A stretch of 64,000 nucleotides of DNA, taken from the NCBI RefSeq assembly GCF_013409365.1, contig NZ_JACCBA010000001.1, forward strand, positions 6,882,001 to 6,946,000. The letters are read 5' to 3'. The notes below the pieces were generated by a model that was not told the DNA's origin, searched no databases, and saw only the letters and a list, made by a program, of their open reading frames with translations. This document shows positions 45,258 through 55,261 of the stretch, in pieces. Position 1 is the stretch's first letter; each line of letters starts with the position of its first letter. Made by a program: the position numbers and the translations under genes. The DNA comes from Actinomadura luteofluorescens (lineage in GTDB: Bacteria; Actinomycetota; Actinomycetes; Streptosporangiales; Streptosporangiaceae).

Positions 45258-47884
45258 GCCGCGGCGGAGAGAAGGGCGCGGGCCTCGGTCGCCGCGGTGG
45301 TGATCGCCTTGGGGAGGTTCTCCGGGCGGCGGCCGCCCGCGTTCGCGACCGGGCCCTTGCCGCCCGCGCCGCCGCCGACCTCCCGGGCCGCGGCGGTCAG
45401 CAGGTCGCGGGCCCGGACGCCGGTGGACGCGCCCGCCGCCGCGACGAGCACCGCCTTGCCGCCGGACTCGGTGCCGAGCACGACGAGGCCGCGCTGGTCG
45501 CGGCGGGTGAGGACGCCGGTCGCGATCGTGCGCAGGTCGGCGCCGGTCAGGCCGGGGACGATGCGCGCCACGAGCCAGCCGCCGGGCACGGGTTCGGCGA
45601 GGGACGCGAGGCGGTCGGCGTGCCGGTCGAGTTCGGCGCGGTGCAGCGCCTCCAGGTGGCGCTGGGTCTCCGCGAGGGTGTCCAGGCGTTGCCGGAGGCG
45701 GTCCGGGGCCTGGTCGGGGCGGACGTTCAGCAGCGCCGCGAGCTCCTCCAGCAGCGACGCGGTGCGGTCGTGGTGGCGGAGGGCGTCCGCGCCGGTGAGG
45801 GCCTCGATCCGGCGCAGGCCGGTGCCGATGGACGACTCGCCGACGATGTGGACGGGGCCCGCCTGCGAGCCGTGGCCGACGTGGGTGCCGCCGCAGAGTT
45901 CGCGGGAGGCGTCCCCGATATCCACGATGCGGACGTCGTCGCCGTACCGCTCGCCGAACAGCGCGATCGCTCCCGCGCGTTCCGCCTCCGCGCGGGTCGC
46001 CTCCCAGACGCGCACCTCGGGGTCGTCGAGGAGGTAGTCGTTGACGAGGGTCTGGACGAGGCCGGTGTCGACGGGGGAGAAGTGCGCGAAGTCGAAGCGC
46101 AGGCGTCCGGGTTCCACGCTGGAGCCCTGCTGCGCCGCGTGGTCGCCGAGGGTGCGGCGCAGCATCGCGTGCAGGACGTGGGTGGCGCTGTGGGAGCGTG
46201 CGGTGGCCGCGCGGCGGTCCGCGTCCACGGTCGCCTCGGCGTCGTCGCCGGGACGGACCTCGCCGTCCACGATGCGGACGGTGTGGACGTGCAGGCCGTC
46301 CAGTCCCGGCCGGGTGTCGAGGACGTCGAGGGTCGCGCCGGACGTGCGGATCGTGCCCGTGTCGCCGACCTGGCCGCCCGATTCCGCGTAGAACGGGCTG
46401 CGGGTCAGGAGCACCTCGAGTTCGTCGCCCGTGGTCGCGGTGGGCACCTCGCCGTCCGGGCCGAGCAGGGCGCCGATCTGTGTTTCGGCTGTCTCTGAAG
46501 AGTGGCCGACGAAGTCGGTGAGGCCGTGCGCCGCGGCGACGCGGCGGTAGAGGTCCTGCCGCGCGACCGCGCCGCCCTTGCGGCCCTGCCCCGCGCGGTG
46601 CGCCTGGCGGCGCTGCTCTTCGAGGAGTTCGGCGAACGCGTCCTCGTCGACCGTGAGGCCGGCCGACCTCGCCGCGTCGACGGTCAGGTCGATCGGGAAG
46701 CCGTAGGTGTCGTGGAGTTCGAACGCCGTCCGCCCGGAGAGGGTGGTCGTGGCACGGCCGATCGCCGCGTCGAGGATCTGGGAGCCCTGGCGCAGCGTCC
46801 GCTCGAACGCCTCTTCCTCTGCCGTGACGACCTGCTCGATGAGCTCGGAGCCGCGGGACAGTTCCGGCCAGGTCGAGCCGAGGGTGCCGACGACGCTGGA
46901 GGTCAGCGCGGGCAGCGCCGGGCCGTCGATGCCGAGCCGGTGCGCGTGCCGGATCGCGCGGCGCATCAGGCGGCGCAGGACGTAGCCGCGGCCGTCGCGG
47001 GCGGGCATGACGCCGTCCGCGATGAGGAACGCGACCGAGCGGGAGTGTTCCGCGACGACGCGGAAGGACGTCGAGTCGTCGCTGCCGTCACGTCCTGGGT
47101 AGCCGCGGCCCGCCATCTCCTGGACGAGCTGGAACGTCGGCGCGAGCAGGTCCGTCTCGCACACCGTGTCCACGTCTTGCAGCACCGCCGCGAGACGGTC
47201 GAGACCGAGCCCCGTGTCGATGTTGCGTGCGGGGAGTTCGCCGAGGATCGGGTATCCGTCCTTGCCGGGGCCCTCCCCACGGAGGTTCTGCATGAAGACG
47301 AGGTTCCACAGCTCCTGGTAGCGCTCGCCGTCCACCGCGGGCCCGCCTTCACGTCCGAAGGACGGCCCCCTGTCGTAGTGGAGTTCGGAGGACGGTCCGC
47401 AGGGGCCGGGGATGCCCATCGACCAGTAATTGTCCTCCATGCCGAGCCGCTGGATCCGCTCAGAGGGGACGCCCACGCGCCGCCAGAGCCGGACGGCCTC
47501 GTCGTCGTCCAGGTACACGGTGACCCAGAGGCGCCGCGGGTCGAGGTTGTAGTGGCGGGTGAGGAGCTCCCACGCCCAGGAGATCGCCTCCGCCTTGAAG
47601 TAGTCGCCGAAGGAGAAGTTGCCGAGCATCTCGAAGAACGTGGTGTGCCGCGTGGTGCGGCCCACGTTCTCGATGTCGGACGTACGCGCGCACTTCTGCA
47701 CGGACATCGCGCGCGGGTGCTCGGGCGCGGTCTCGCCTAGGAAGTACGGCTTGAACTGGTTCATGCCCGCGTTCGCCAGCAGCAGCGTGGGATCGGAGGG
47801 GATCAGCGGGCTGGACGGCACGGCGCGGTGGTCGCGCTCCTGGAAGAAGCCCAGGAAGGTCGAACGGATGTCAGTCGAGCGCAT
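45248..47884 (-). CDS. alaS: Alanyl-tRNA synthetase (possible second copy)
   Basis: An 878-residue full-length AlaRS that charges tRNA-Ala with alanine. Class II motif 2 (RHTTFFEMLGNFSFGDYFK), aminoacylation core, editing-domain HSATHVLHAML and CGGTHVGHG zinc ligands, and a C-terminal DHHA1-like domain (ARIVPGLTGADLRTIATG, GGGGKGP-type end). It is complete and looks functional. The usual actinobacterial alaS neighbours (ruvX, mltG, aroE) are absent, and the N-terminus differs from the usual MKTAEIRRRFL-type, so it could be a paralogue. Confidence 0.93.
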   Translation of the reverse strand: MRSTDIRSTFLGFFQERDHRAVPSSPLIPSDPTLLLANAGMNQFKPYFLGETAPEHPRAMSVQKCARTSDIENVGRTTRHTTFFEMLGNFSFGDYFKAEAISWAWELLTRHYNLDPRRLWVTVYLDDDEAVRLWRRVGVPSERIQRLGMEDNYWSMGIPGPCGPSSELHYDRGPSFGREGGPAVDGERYQELWNLVFMQNLRGEGPGKDGYPILGELPARNIDTGLGLDRLAAVLQDVDTVCETDLLAPTFQLVQEMAGRGYPGRDGSDDSTSFRVVAEHSRSVAFLIADGVMPARDGRGYVLRRLMRRAIRHAHRLGIDGPALPALTSSVVGTLGSTWPELSRGSELIEQVVTAEEEAFERTLRQGSQILDAAIGRATTTLSGRTAFELHDTYGFPIDLTVDAARSAGLTVDEDAFAELLEEQRRQAHRAGQGRKGGAVARQDLYRRVAAAHGLTDFVGHSSETAETQIGALLGPDGEVPTATTGDELEVLLTRSPFYAESGGQVGDTGTIRTSGATLDVLDTRPGLDGLHVHTVRIVDGEVRPGDDAEATVDADRRAATARSHSATHVLHAMLRRTLGDHAAQQGSSVEPGRLRFDFAHFSPVDTGLVQTLVNDYLLDDPEVRVWEATRAEAERAGAIALFGERYGDDVRIVDIGDASRELCGGTHVGHGSQAGPVHIVGESSIGTGLRRIEALTGADALRHHDRTASLLEELAALLNVRPDQAPDRLRQRLDTLAETQRHLEALHRAELDRHADRLASLAEPVPGGWLVARIVPGLTGADLRTIATGVLTRRDQRGLVVLGTESGGKAVLVAAAGASTGVRARDLLTAAAREVGGGAGGKGPVANAGGRRPENLPKAITTAATEARALLSAAAQV

Positions 47885-48013
47885 GGGACGGCCTCACGAG
47901 GTCGATGGGATGAAGGCGCACGCCGCCGAGCCGGGCCGGGCACGTCTGCGCGTTCCCCAACTCGGCGCGGCTAGCTCGCCGTCCCACCTCGTGAATGACC
48001 ATCGCCGTCCACG

Positions 48014-48394
48014 TTACCGGCGCGCGTCCTCCGCCTGCACGTCGTTTTGGCGGGCGTCGTAGTCGGCGCGGGAGGCGTCGATCTGGGCGAGGTGGGCCTC
48101 GGCCCAGGTGACGAGGGTCTCGGCCGCGTCCATGAGCGTCGCGCCCATCGGGGTGAGCGAGTACTCCACGCGGGGAGGGACCACGGGGTAGACGGTCCGG
48201 GTGACGATGCCGTCGCGCTCCAGGCCGCGCAGGGTGACGGTGAGCATCCGCTGGCTGATGCCGGCGATCTCGCGCCTCAGCTCGGTGAACCGCTTGGTGC
48301 GCTCGCCGAGCACCGCGATGACCTGCAGCGACCACTTGTCGCCGATGCGGTCGAGGATCTCGCGGGCGCGGCAGCCCGCGACGGTGTGCTCCAT
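48014..48394 (-). CDS. HxlR-family transcriptional regulator
   Basis: A 126-residue winged-helix protein with the family start CRAREILDRIGDKWSLQVI and SQRMLTVTLRGLERDGIVTR. HxlR proteins respond to aldehydes, quinones or redox. It is divergent from the YceI gene and an inverted repeat lies between them. Confidence 0.94.
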   Translation of the reverse strand: MEHTVAGCRAREILDRIGDKWSLQVIAVLGERTKRFTELRREIAGISQRMLTVTLRGLERDGIVTRTVYPVVPPRVEYSLTPMGATLMDAAETLVTWAEAHLAQIDASRADYDARQNDVQAEDARR

Positions 48395-48469
48395 CGGTTA
48401 TCTCCAGGTGACCGAGGCAGAAAAAAGTGCCTTCTTGTGCCGGGCGTCGGGGTGTCCGCACCATGGAGA

Positions 48470-48488
48470 CGGTTCCTGATGGGAACCG
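48470..48488. promoter_or_regulatory. HxlR-type operator
   Basis: CGGTTCC-TGATG-GGAACCG is a perfect 7-bp inverted repeat in the 123-base divergent promoter between the HxlR and YceI genes. Confidence 0.6.
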
Positions 48489-48517
48489 CCTTACCTTCCA
48501 TAACCGTAGGAGACACC

Positions 48518-49096
48518 ATGACGGCCCAGCTTGTCGAGATCCCCGGCTACCTCGCCGGGACCTGGACCATCGACCCCCTCCACTCGGGGGTCGGCTTCAC
48601 GGTCCGGCACCTGATGGTCAGCCGGGTCCGCGGCCGCTTCGGGACCTTCGAGGGGACGATCGTGACCGGCGCCGACCCGCTCGGCTCGTCGGTGACCGCG
48701 ACGGTCGACCTGGCCTCGGTCGACACCGGCAACGCCCAGCGCGACGAGCACGTCCGGGCCGCCGACTTCCTGGACGTCGCGAAGTACCCCACCATGAGCT
48801 ACCGCTCGACCGGCGTGCGCCGGGACGGCGGGGACTTCGTGCTGGACGGCGAGCTGACGCTGCGCGGCCTCACCAGGCGGGTCCCGCTCCGGCTGGAGGT
48901 CGGGGGGTTCGGCCCCGACCCGTTCCGGCAGGACGACCCGTCCAAGGGCGCCCGCGCCGGGTTCACCGCGACCGGCGAGCTCAGCCGCCTGGAGTTCGGC
49001 GTGGGCGAGGCGACGACCCTGGCGGGCGGCGGGCTCGCGCTCAGCGACAAGATCCAGATCGTCTTGGAGATCGAGGCGGTCCTCCAGGACGGCTGA
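48518..49096 (+). CDS. YceI-family lipid-binding protein
   Basis: A 192-residue YceI lipocalin-like beta-barrel: GTWTIDPLHSGVGFTVRHL, ATVDLASVDTGNAQRDEHVR, KYPTMSYRST and LTLRGLTRRVPL. The family binds isoprenoids. It has no signal peptide, so this member is cytosolic. ATG chosen with AGGAGA 5 bases upstream. It is probably induced through the divergent HxlR regulator. Confidence 0.94.
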   Translation: MTAQLVEIPGYLAGTWTIDPLHSGVGFTVRHLMVSRVRGRFGTFEGTIVTGADPLGSSVTATVDLASVDTGNAQRDEHVRAADFLDVAKYPTMSYRSTGVRRDGGDFVLDGELTLRGLTRRVPLRLEVGGFGPDPFRQDDPSKGARAGFTATGELSRLEFGVGEATTLAGGGLALSDKIQIVLEIEAVLQDG

Positions 49097-49111
49097 CCTC
49101 GCCGGGCGCGA

Positions 49112-49144
49112 CGGTGCGCACCGCCGCGGAGACCGTGCGCACCG
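49112..49144. terminator. Inverted repeat between YceI and HAD genes
   Basis: Arms CGGTGCGCAC and GTGCGCACCG (10 bp, perfect) with a 13-base loop, between the converging stop codons of the YceI and HAD genes. It is probably a bidirectional terminator. Confidence 0.5.
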
Positions 49145-49147
49145 CCG

Positions 49148-49831
49148 TCAGCCCTGGAGCAGGGACGCGAGCGCGTCCAGCGTCGTGATGCGCGCGACGT
49201 CCAGTGCGCCGGGGGCCGGGCCGCCGGAGCGGTCGAGCCACACGCCGGTGAGGCCCGCGGCGGCGGCGCCCCGCGCGTCGGTGCCGAGGCGGTCCCCGAC
49301 GTAGGCGGACGCGTGCGGCTCGGCGCCCACGGCCGCGCAGGCCGCCAGGAAGATCTCGGCGGCGGGCTTGGCGGCGCCCGCCTCGCTGGAGGCCACGACG
49401 ACGGGGAGCCGGCCGGCGAACCCGATCCGCTCGACCTTCAGCCGCTGCTGCGCGGCGTCCCCGTTGGTGATCACCCCGAGCCGCAGGCCCCGCGCCGCGA
49501 GGGCGTCGAGCGCCGGTGCCGCGTCCGGGAACGGGCGCCAGGCGGCCTGGTAGCGCGCCACGTACCCGGTGAGCCACGCGTCGGCGCGGGCGTCGTCCCA
49601 GACGCCGAGGCCGAGTTCCCGGGCGAGGGTGACGATCCGGAGGCGGCGCTGCTCGGTGAAGCTCAGCTCGCCCGCCAGGTACCGGTCGACCGCCTCCTCG
49701 GTCAGCTCCGCCCAGCGCGCGGCGAGCCGCGCCGGGTCGGCGTCGGGGAACATGCCGACGACGGCCCGGCGCGCGGCCCCCTCGTGGTCGAGGAGCGTCC
49801 CGTCCAGGTCGAACAGCACCGCCGTGATCAT
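49148..49831 (-). CDS. HAD-superfamily hydrolase
   Basis: A 227-residue phosphatase-like protein with motif I VLFDLDGTLLDHE, motif II LGVITNGD, and motif III/IV KPAAEIFL and AYVGDRLGTD. The C1 cap is helical, as in phosphoglycolate phosphatase or pyrimidine nucleotidase. It overlaps the alpha/beta hydrolase gene upstream by 4 bases (ATGA) and is likely co-translated with it. Substrate unknown. Confidence 0.9.
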   Translation of the reverse strand: MITAVLFDLDGTLLDHEGAARRAVVGMFPDADPARLAARWAELTEEAVDRYLAGELSFTEQRRLRIVTLARELGLGVWDDARADAWLTGYVARYQAAWRPFPDAAPALDALAARGLRLGVITNGDAAQQRLKVERIGFAGRLPVVVASSEAGAAKPAAEIFLAACAAVGAEPHASAYVGDRLGTDARGAAAAGLTGVWLDRSGGPAPGALDVARITTLDALASLLQG

Positions 49832-50664
49832 GAGAGGAAGCCGAGGAGCGCGGCGGTCAGCTCGGCGGGCGCGTCCTCCTGCACCAGGTGACCCGCCCCT
49901 TCGATCGCACGCAGGCGCGAGCCCGGGACGAGACCGGCGAGCTCGCGTCCCTTTTCGATCGGTATCCAGGTGTCTTCGGCGCCCCAGCAGATCAGGACCG
50001 GGAGGGCCAGCTCGCCGTAACGCGCCTGGACCTCGTCGGTGTGGCGCTGGTCGGCCTGCGCGATCTGCCGGTAGAACGCGGGCTGCCCGGCTTCTCCCAG
50101 CCACGGTGCCACGAGCGCGTCGAGGGTGGCCGGGTGCAGGCCGCGGTGGCTCGCCGACGTCACGTACTCCCGGACGAGGGCGCCGTGCAGCGCGGGCGGC
50201 AACTGCTCGAACACCTCCGCGTTGGCCCCGACGAGGCGGAAGAACGGCGACCCCCACGGGGCGAGCGCGACCGGATCGACCAGGACGAGGTCGCGGTAGC
50301 GCGCACCGTGCAGGAGATGGGCTCGCAGGGACACGGCGCCGCCGAAGTCGTGGGCCACGACGGACGGCTCGTCCAGGCCCCAGTGCGCCAGCAGTTCGGT
50401 GAACACCGCGCCCTGCGCCGCCAGCGAGACGTCCTGCCCCTCGCTCATCTCGGACGTCCCGTAACCAGGCATGTCCCAGACGTATACGCGGTGGGTCGCC
50501 GCCAGAGCGCTCGCGACGCCACGCCACACGTAGGACGAGAAAGGTGTGCCGTGCAGGAGGACGACCGGATCCGCATGCTCGTTCCCGAACACATCCCACC
50601 TGACGTCACCACCCTGGCTTCGGTAGATCTGGCGCAGCGTCCAGTCCTGCAAGAAAGCTCCCAA
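49828..50664 (-). CDS. Alpha/beta hydrolase with aspartate nucleophile (dehalogenase/epoxide-hydrolase type)
   Basis: A 278-residue hydrolase. The oxyanion HGTPFSSYVW and the nucleophile elbow VVAHDFGGAVSL place Asp106 where esterases have Ser. An acid (AEDTWIP) and His (GAGHLVQED) complete the triad. Asp-type members include haloalkane dehalogenases, fluoroacetate dehalogenases and epoxide hydrolases. It is probably controlled by the TetR gene just upstream (15-base gap). Confidence 0.88.
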   Translation of the reverse strand: MGAFLQDWTLRQIYRSQGGDVRWDVFGNEHADPVVLLHGTPFSSYVWRGVASALAATHRVYVWDMPGYGTSEMSEGQDVSLAAQGAVFTELLAHWGLDEPSVVAHDFGGAVSLRAHLLHGARYRDLVLVDPVALAPWGSPFFRLVGANAEVFEQLPPALHGALVREYVTSASHRGLHPATLDALVAPWLGEAGQPAFYRQIAQADQRHTDEVQARYGELALPVLICWGAEDTWIPIEKGRELAGLVPGSRLRAIEGAGHLVQEDAPAELTAALLGFLS

Positions 50665-50679
50665 TGTCGTCGAACCGGC

Positions 50680-51279
50680 TCAGCCGAACCCGTGTGATTC
50701 GGCGAGTACCCGCGCCGCCTCCATGACCGACGCGCGGCGCCGCGCGACGGAGGCCGCGTCGTCCTCCTCGTCCAGGACCACCCGGCGCAACTGCGGGACG
50801 GCGAAGTTCCACGCGATGAGGCCGAACACGGTGAACATCAAATCCTGGACGGCCCGCGCGCGGGCCGGGTCCGCGGGGCCGCCGCCCGCGCCGTTCTCGG
50901 TGAAGCGCGCGGCCTTGCGCCGGAACTCCTCGCGGCGCTCCGCCTCGCCCTGCACCTCGCCCGGGGTCTCCAGAGCCTCCCAGAGCAGCAGCCTGACCAG
51001 CTCCGGGTGCTCCCTGTACCAGTCGAACAGCCGGCCGACGGAGTCCGCCAGGCCGTCCGGATCGATGTCGGTCGCGTTGCCGATCTCCGCCATCTTCGCG
51101 CGCACCACGGCGCCGAACAGCTTCTCCTTGCCGCCGAAGTACAGGTAGATGGCCTGCTTGTTGGCCCGCGCCTCGGTGGCGATGCGATCGATCCGGGCGC
51201 CCGCGAGCCCGCGCGCCGCGAACTCGGCGGTGGCGGCCTGGAAGATCCGCCGGCGGGTCGCCTCCGCGTCGTAGCCCAT
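50680..51279 (-). CDS. TetR-family transcriptional regulator
   Basis: A 199-residue TetR protein: HTH in ARIDRIATEARANKQAIYLY (about residues 28-47) followed by a TetR_C-type ligand domain. It is divergent from the SDR gene, with two AACC-N4-GGTT operators between them, and heads the run with the alpha/beta hydrolase and HAD genes. Confidence 0.92.
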   Translation of the reverse strand: MGYDAEATRRRIFQAATAEFAARGLAGARIDRIATEARANKQAIYLYFGGKEKLFGAVVRAKMAEIGNATDIDPDGLADSVGRLFDWYREHPELVRLLLWEALETPGEVQGEAERREEFRRKAARFTENGAGGGPADPARARAVQDLMFTVFGLIAWNFAVPQLRRVVLDEEDDAASVARRRASVMEAARVLAESHGFG

Positions 51280-51289
51280 ACGCGGATTA

Positions 51290-51345
51290 AACCACCCGGT
51301 TGACTTCGGCCGGTCCGGCGGGCACTCTAAAACAACCAGATGGTT
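51290..51345. promoter_or_regulatory. Twin TetR-type operators AACC-N4-GGTT
   Basis: AACC-ACCC-GGTT (51290-51301) and AACC-AGAT-GGTT (51334-51345) lie in the 82-base divergent promoter. Both have the same half-sites and spacing, 44 bases apart, one near each start codon. They are likely bound by the TetR protein at 50680. Confidence 0.65.
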
Positions 51346-51361
51346 TATTTATGGAGGACGC

Positions 51362-52159
51362 ATGACCACGACCGAAGCACCCGTCCCGGTCCGCTCACCG
51401 CTCCCGGAGAGCCTCGCCGGCCGCACGGCGGTGATCCTTGGGGGCAGCTCCGGCATCGGCCTGGCCGCGGGGGAGCTGCTCGCCTCGGCCGGTGCGCGGA
51501 TCGTGCTCGCGGGCCGCGACAGGACCCGGCTGGACGCCGCCGTGGCGCGCGTGGCCGCGGCCGGGACCGCGGCCGAGGTGCTGGGAGCGGCCGCCGACGT
51601 CACGGACGAGAACGCGCTGGAGGAGGTCTTCGAGCGCGCCGGCACCGTCGACCACGTGCTGGTGACGGCCGGGCGCCCCGCAGGGATGGGGCCGCTCACC
51701 GGGCTCACCCGGGACGTCGTGCGGGACGCCGTCGAGGGACCGGCGTGGGCGGTGGTCGCCGTCGCGCGCGCCGCCGCCCGCCGGATGCCCCCGGGCGGGT
51801 CGATCACGCTGACCTCGGGCATCCTCGTCAGGCGCCCCCGCCCGGGGATGTCCGCTCCGGTCGCGGCGGGCGGCGCCGTCGAGACGCTCACCCGCGCGCT
51901 CGCCGTCGAGTACGCGCCCGCGCGCCTGCGGGTCAACGCGATCCGGTTCGGGGCCTTCGACACCCCGCTGCTGCGGACGGCCTATGGAACCGCCTCAGGC
52001 GCGGAGGGCGACGCGGCGATGGCCGAGGCGGGCGGGTCCATGCCGCTCGGACGGTTCGGGACGGCCGAGGAGGCCGCCTCCGCCGCCCTGTTCGTCATGG
52101 CCAACACCTACATGAACGGGGAGATCCTCACGGTGGACGGAGGCCAGTCCCTCGTCTGA
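51362..52159 (+). CDS. SDR-family oxidoreductase lacking YxxxK
   Basis: A 265-residue SDR with an N-terminal extension and a normal cofactor site (AVILGGSSGIGLAAGELL). The expected YxxxK is absent: the aligned stretch is MSAPVAAGGAVETL, without Tyr or Lys at the usual places. It keeps a serine in SGILVRR and a normal C-terminus (GEILTVDGGQSLV). It may use other residues or be a binding protein. ATG chosen with TGGAGGA 3 bases upstream. It is likely repressed by the divergent TetR. Confidence 0.88.
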   Translation: MTTTEAPVPVRSPLPESLAGRTAVILGGSSGIGLAAGELLASAGARIVLAGRDRTRLDAAVARVAAAGTAAEVLGAAADVTDENALEEVFERAGTVDHVLVTAGRPAGMGPLTGLTRDVVRDAVEGPAWAVVAVARAAARRMPPGGSITLTSGILVRRPRPGMSAPVAAGGAVETLTRALAVEYAPARLRVNAIRFGAFDTPLLRTAYGTASGAEGDAAMAEAGGSMPLGRFGTAEEAASAALFVMANTYMNGEILTVDGGQSLV

Positions 52160-52168
52160 GCAAGGGGC

Positions 52169-52203
52169 GGGCCCCTGACCGGCGTCCGGTTGGTCAGGGG
52201 CCC
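52169..52203. terminator. Bidirectional hairpin between SDR and chitinase genes
   Basis: A perfect 12-bp stem (GGGCCCCTGACC / GGTCAGGGGCCC) with an 11-base loop lies between converging genes. It is very stable and serves both strands. Confidence 0.7.
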
Positions 52204-52251
52204 GAAGTCTCGGCTGTCTGAGGGGCTGGGAGTACCCCTTCTGCGAACAGC

Positions 52252-54087
<1,836 letters not shown>

Positions 54088-54132
54088 GGTTCTCCGTTCG
54101 GTTCGGCCCCCGAAGCAAACAGGAATCCCCGC

Positions 54133-54161
54133 CAATTCTTAGGAAAGTTTCCTAAGAATTG
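54133..54161. promoter_or_regulatory. 29-base perfect palindrome upstream of chitinase gene
   Basis: Arms CAATTCTTAGGAAA and its exact complement flank a single central G. It lies 46 bases upstream of the chitinase ATG, in the promoter position. It contains the GGAAAGTTTCC core that I associate with actinobacterial glycoside-hydrolase promoters. A repressor site is the likeliest role. Confidence 0.65.
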
Positions 54162-54281
54162 CGCCGATCGTAACCGCGCCGAACGGCGCCGACAAGGGCC
54201 TGCGGGAGACCCGCAAGCGCCCGTGCGAGTGGTCTAAGCGACTGCCTGGACCCATACGGTCACCCGGCCGCCGAGAAAAGT

Positions 54282-54767
54282 TCAGGGCGCGCCGAACCAG
54301 CCCGGCATGTCGAGCCGCCACAGGTCCGCGGGCGTCATCCGGCGCAGATCGTCCTCCAGGGCCCGCATCCGCTCGGCGCCGAGCGCGCGGACCCAGTCGC
54401 CGCGGATCCGCTCGAAGGCGCGCTCGGACCGGAGGAGGGAGTCCAGGGCCCGCGGGGTCAGCCGGACGATCTTCCGGCGGGCGTCCCGGGGGTCGGCGCC
54501 GCGTTCCAGGTAGCCCGCCCGCTCCAGCGACTCCACCATCTTGCCCGCGGCCTGCTTGGACACTCCGAGCCGGCGGCCGAGCTCCACCGCCGTCGTGCCG
54601 TCCGGGCCGATGGCCTGGAAGACGAAGCCGTGCATCGGGCGCAGGTCCGGATGCCCCTCCCGGGCCAGCTCGGCGTGCAGCTCGTCGATGATCGCGCGGA
54701 ACGCCAGGAAGAGCCGCAGCGGCAGCTCGAAGCCGGGCGCGTCGTGCGGCCCGCCGTCACTTGACAT
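54282..54767 (-). CDS. MarR-family transcriptional regulator
   Basis: A 161-residue MarR protein with winged helix TAVELGRRLGVSKQAAGKMV and wing ERGADPRDARRKIVRLT. Start chosen at ATG 54767 (MSSDGG); a start at 54782 is possible. It is divergent from the cupin gene with two near-identical operators between them. Confidence 0.92.
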   Translation of the reverse strand: MSSDGGPHDAPGFELPLRLFLAFRAIIDELHAELAREGHPDLRPMHGFVFQAIGPDGTTAVELGRRLGVSKQAAGKMVESLERAGYLERGADPRDARRKIVRLTPRALDSLLRSERAFERIRGDWVRALGAERMRALEDDLRRMTPADLWRLDMPGWFGAP

Positions 54768-54771
54768 GAAA

Positions 54772-54807
54772 GACAACCTCATTGACTATATGGACAACCA
54801 CATTGTC
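54772..54807. promoter_or_regulatory. Twin MarR operators GACAA-N5-TTGTC
   Basis: GACAACCTCATTGAC (54772-54786) and GACAACCACATTGTC (54793-54807) are repeated 21 bases apart, two helical turns, so two dimers could bind on one face. The second is a perfect inverted repeat in its arms. They cover both start regions of the MarR and cupin genes. Confidence 0.7.
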
Positions 54808-54828
54808 TAACTTAGGGGATGGAGAGCC

Positions 54829-55245
54829 ATGACGCTCATCCGCGACGCCGAGAGCCGCCGGACCGAGACGCCGAACGGCCTGATGATCACCGCCGCCACG
54901 CCGACCCAGGGCGGCACCGAGGGGCTCGCCGTCTGGCGCGTGGAGATGACGCCGGGCAGGACCGGCCCGCTGCACGCCTTCGACACCGAGCAGGTGTGGA
55001 CGTTCCTCGACGGCGAAGCCACCGTCGACCTGGACGGCCGCGAGCTGGAGGCGGGCGCCGGCGACACCGTCGTCCTGCCCGCCGGCGTCCGCCGGCAGAT
55101 CACGACGGGCGGCACCGGGTTCACCGCCGTCGTCGCCGCCCACGCGGGCTGCCTCGCCTACGACCCGGACGCGCTGGTGGACGAGACCCGCTGCGCCATC
55201 GCGCCCCAGGGGGACGAGCGGATCGTCCCGCCCTGGGCCCGCTGA
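54829..55245 (+). CDS. Cupin-domain protein
   Basis: A 138-residue single-domain cupin: GPLHAFDTEQVWTFLDGEAT for motif 1 and AGDTVVLPAGVRRQITTG for motif 2. Metal-binding His and Glu are partly kept. Such proteins bind or isomerise small molecules. It is probably derepressed when the divergent MarR protein binds its ligand. Confidence 0.88.
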   Translation: MTLIRDAESRRTETPNGLMITAATPTQGGTEGLAVWRVEMTPGRTGPLHAFDTEQVWTFLDGEATVDLDGRELEAGAGDTVVLPAGVRRQITTGGTGFTAVVAAHAGCLAYDPDALVDETRCAIAPQGDERIVPPWAR

Positions 55246-55261
55246 CCCGCCGCCCCGGCGA

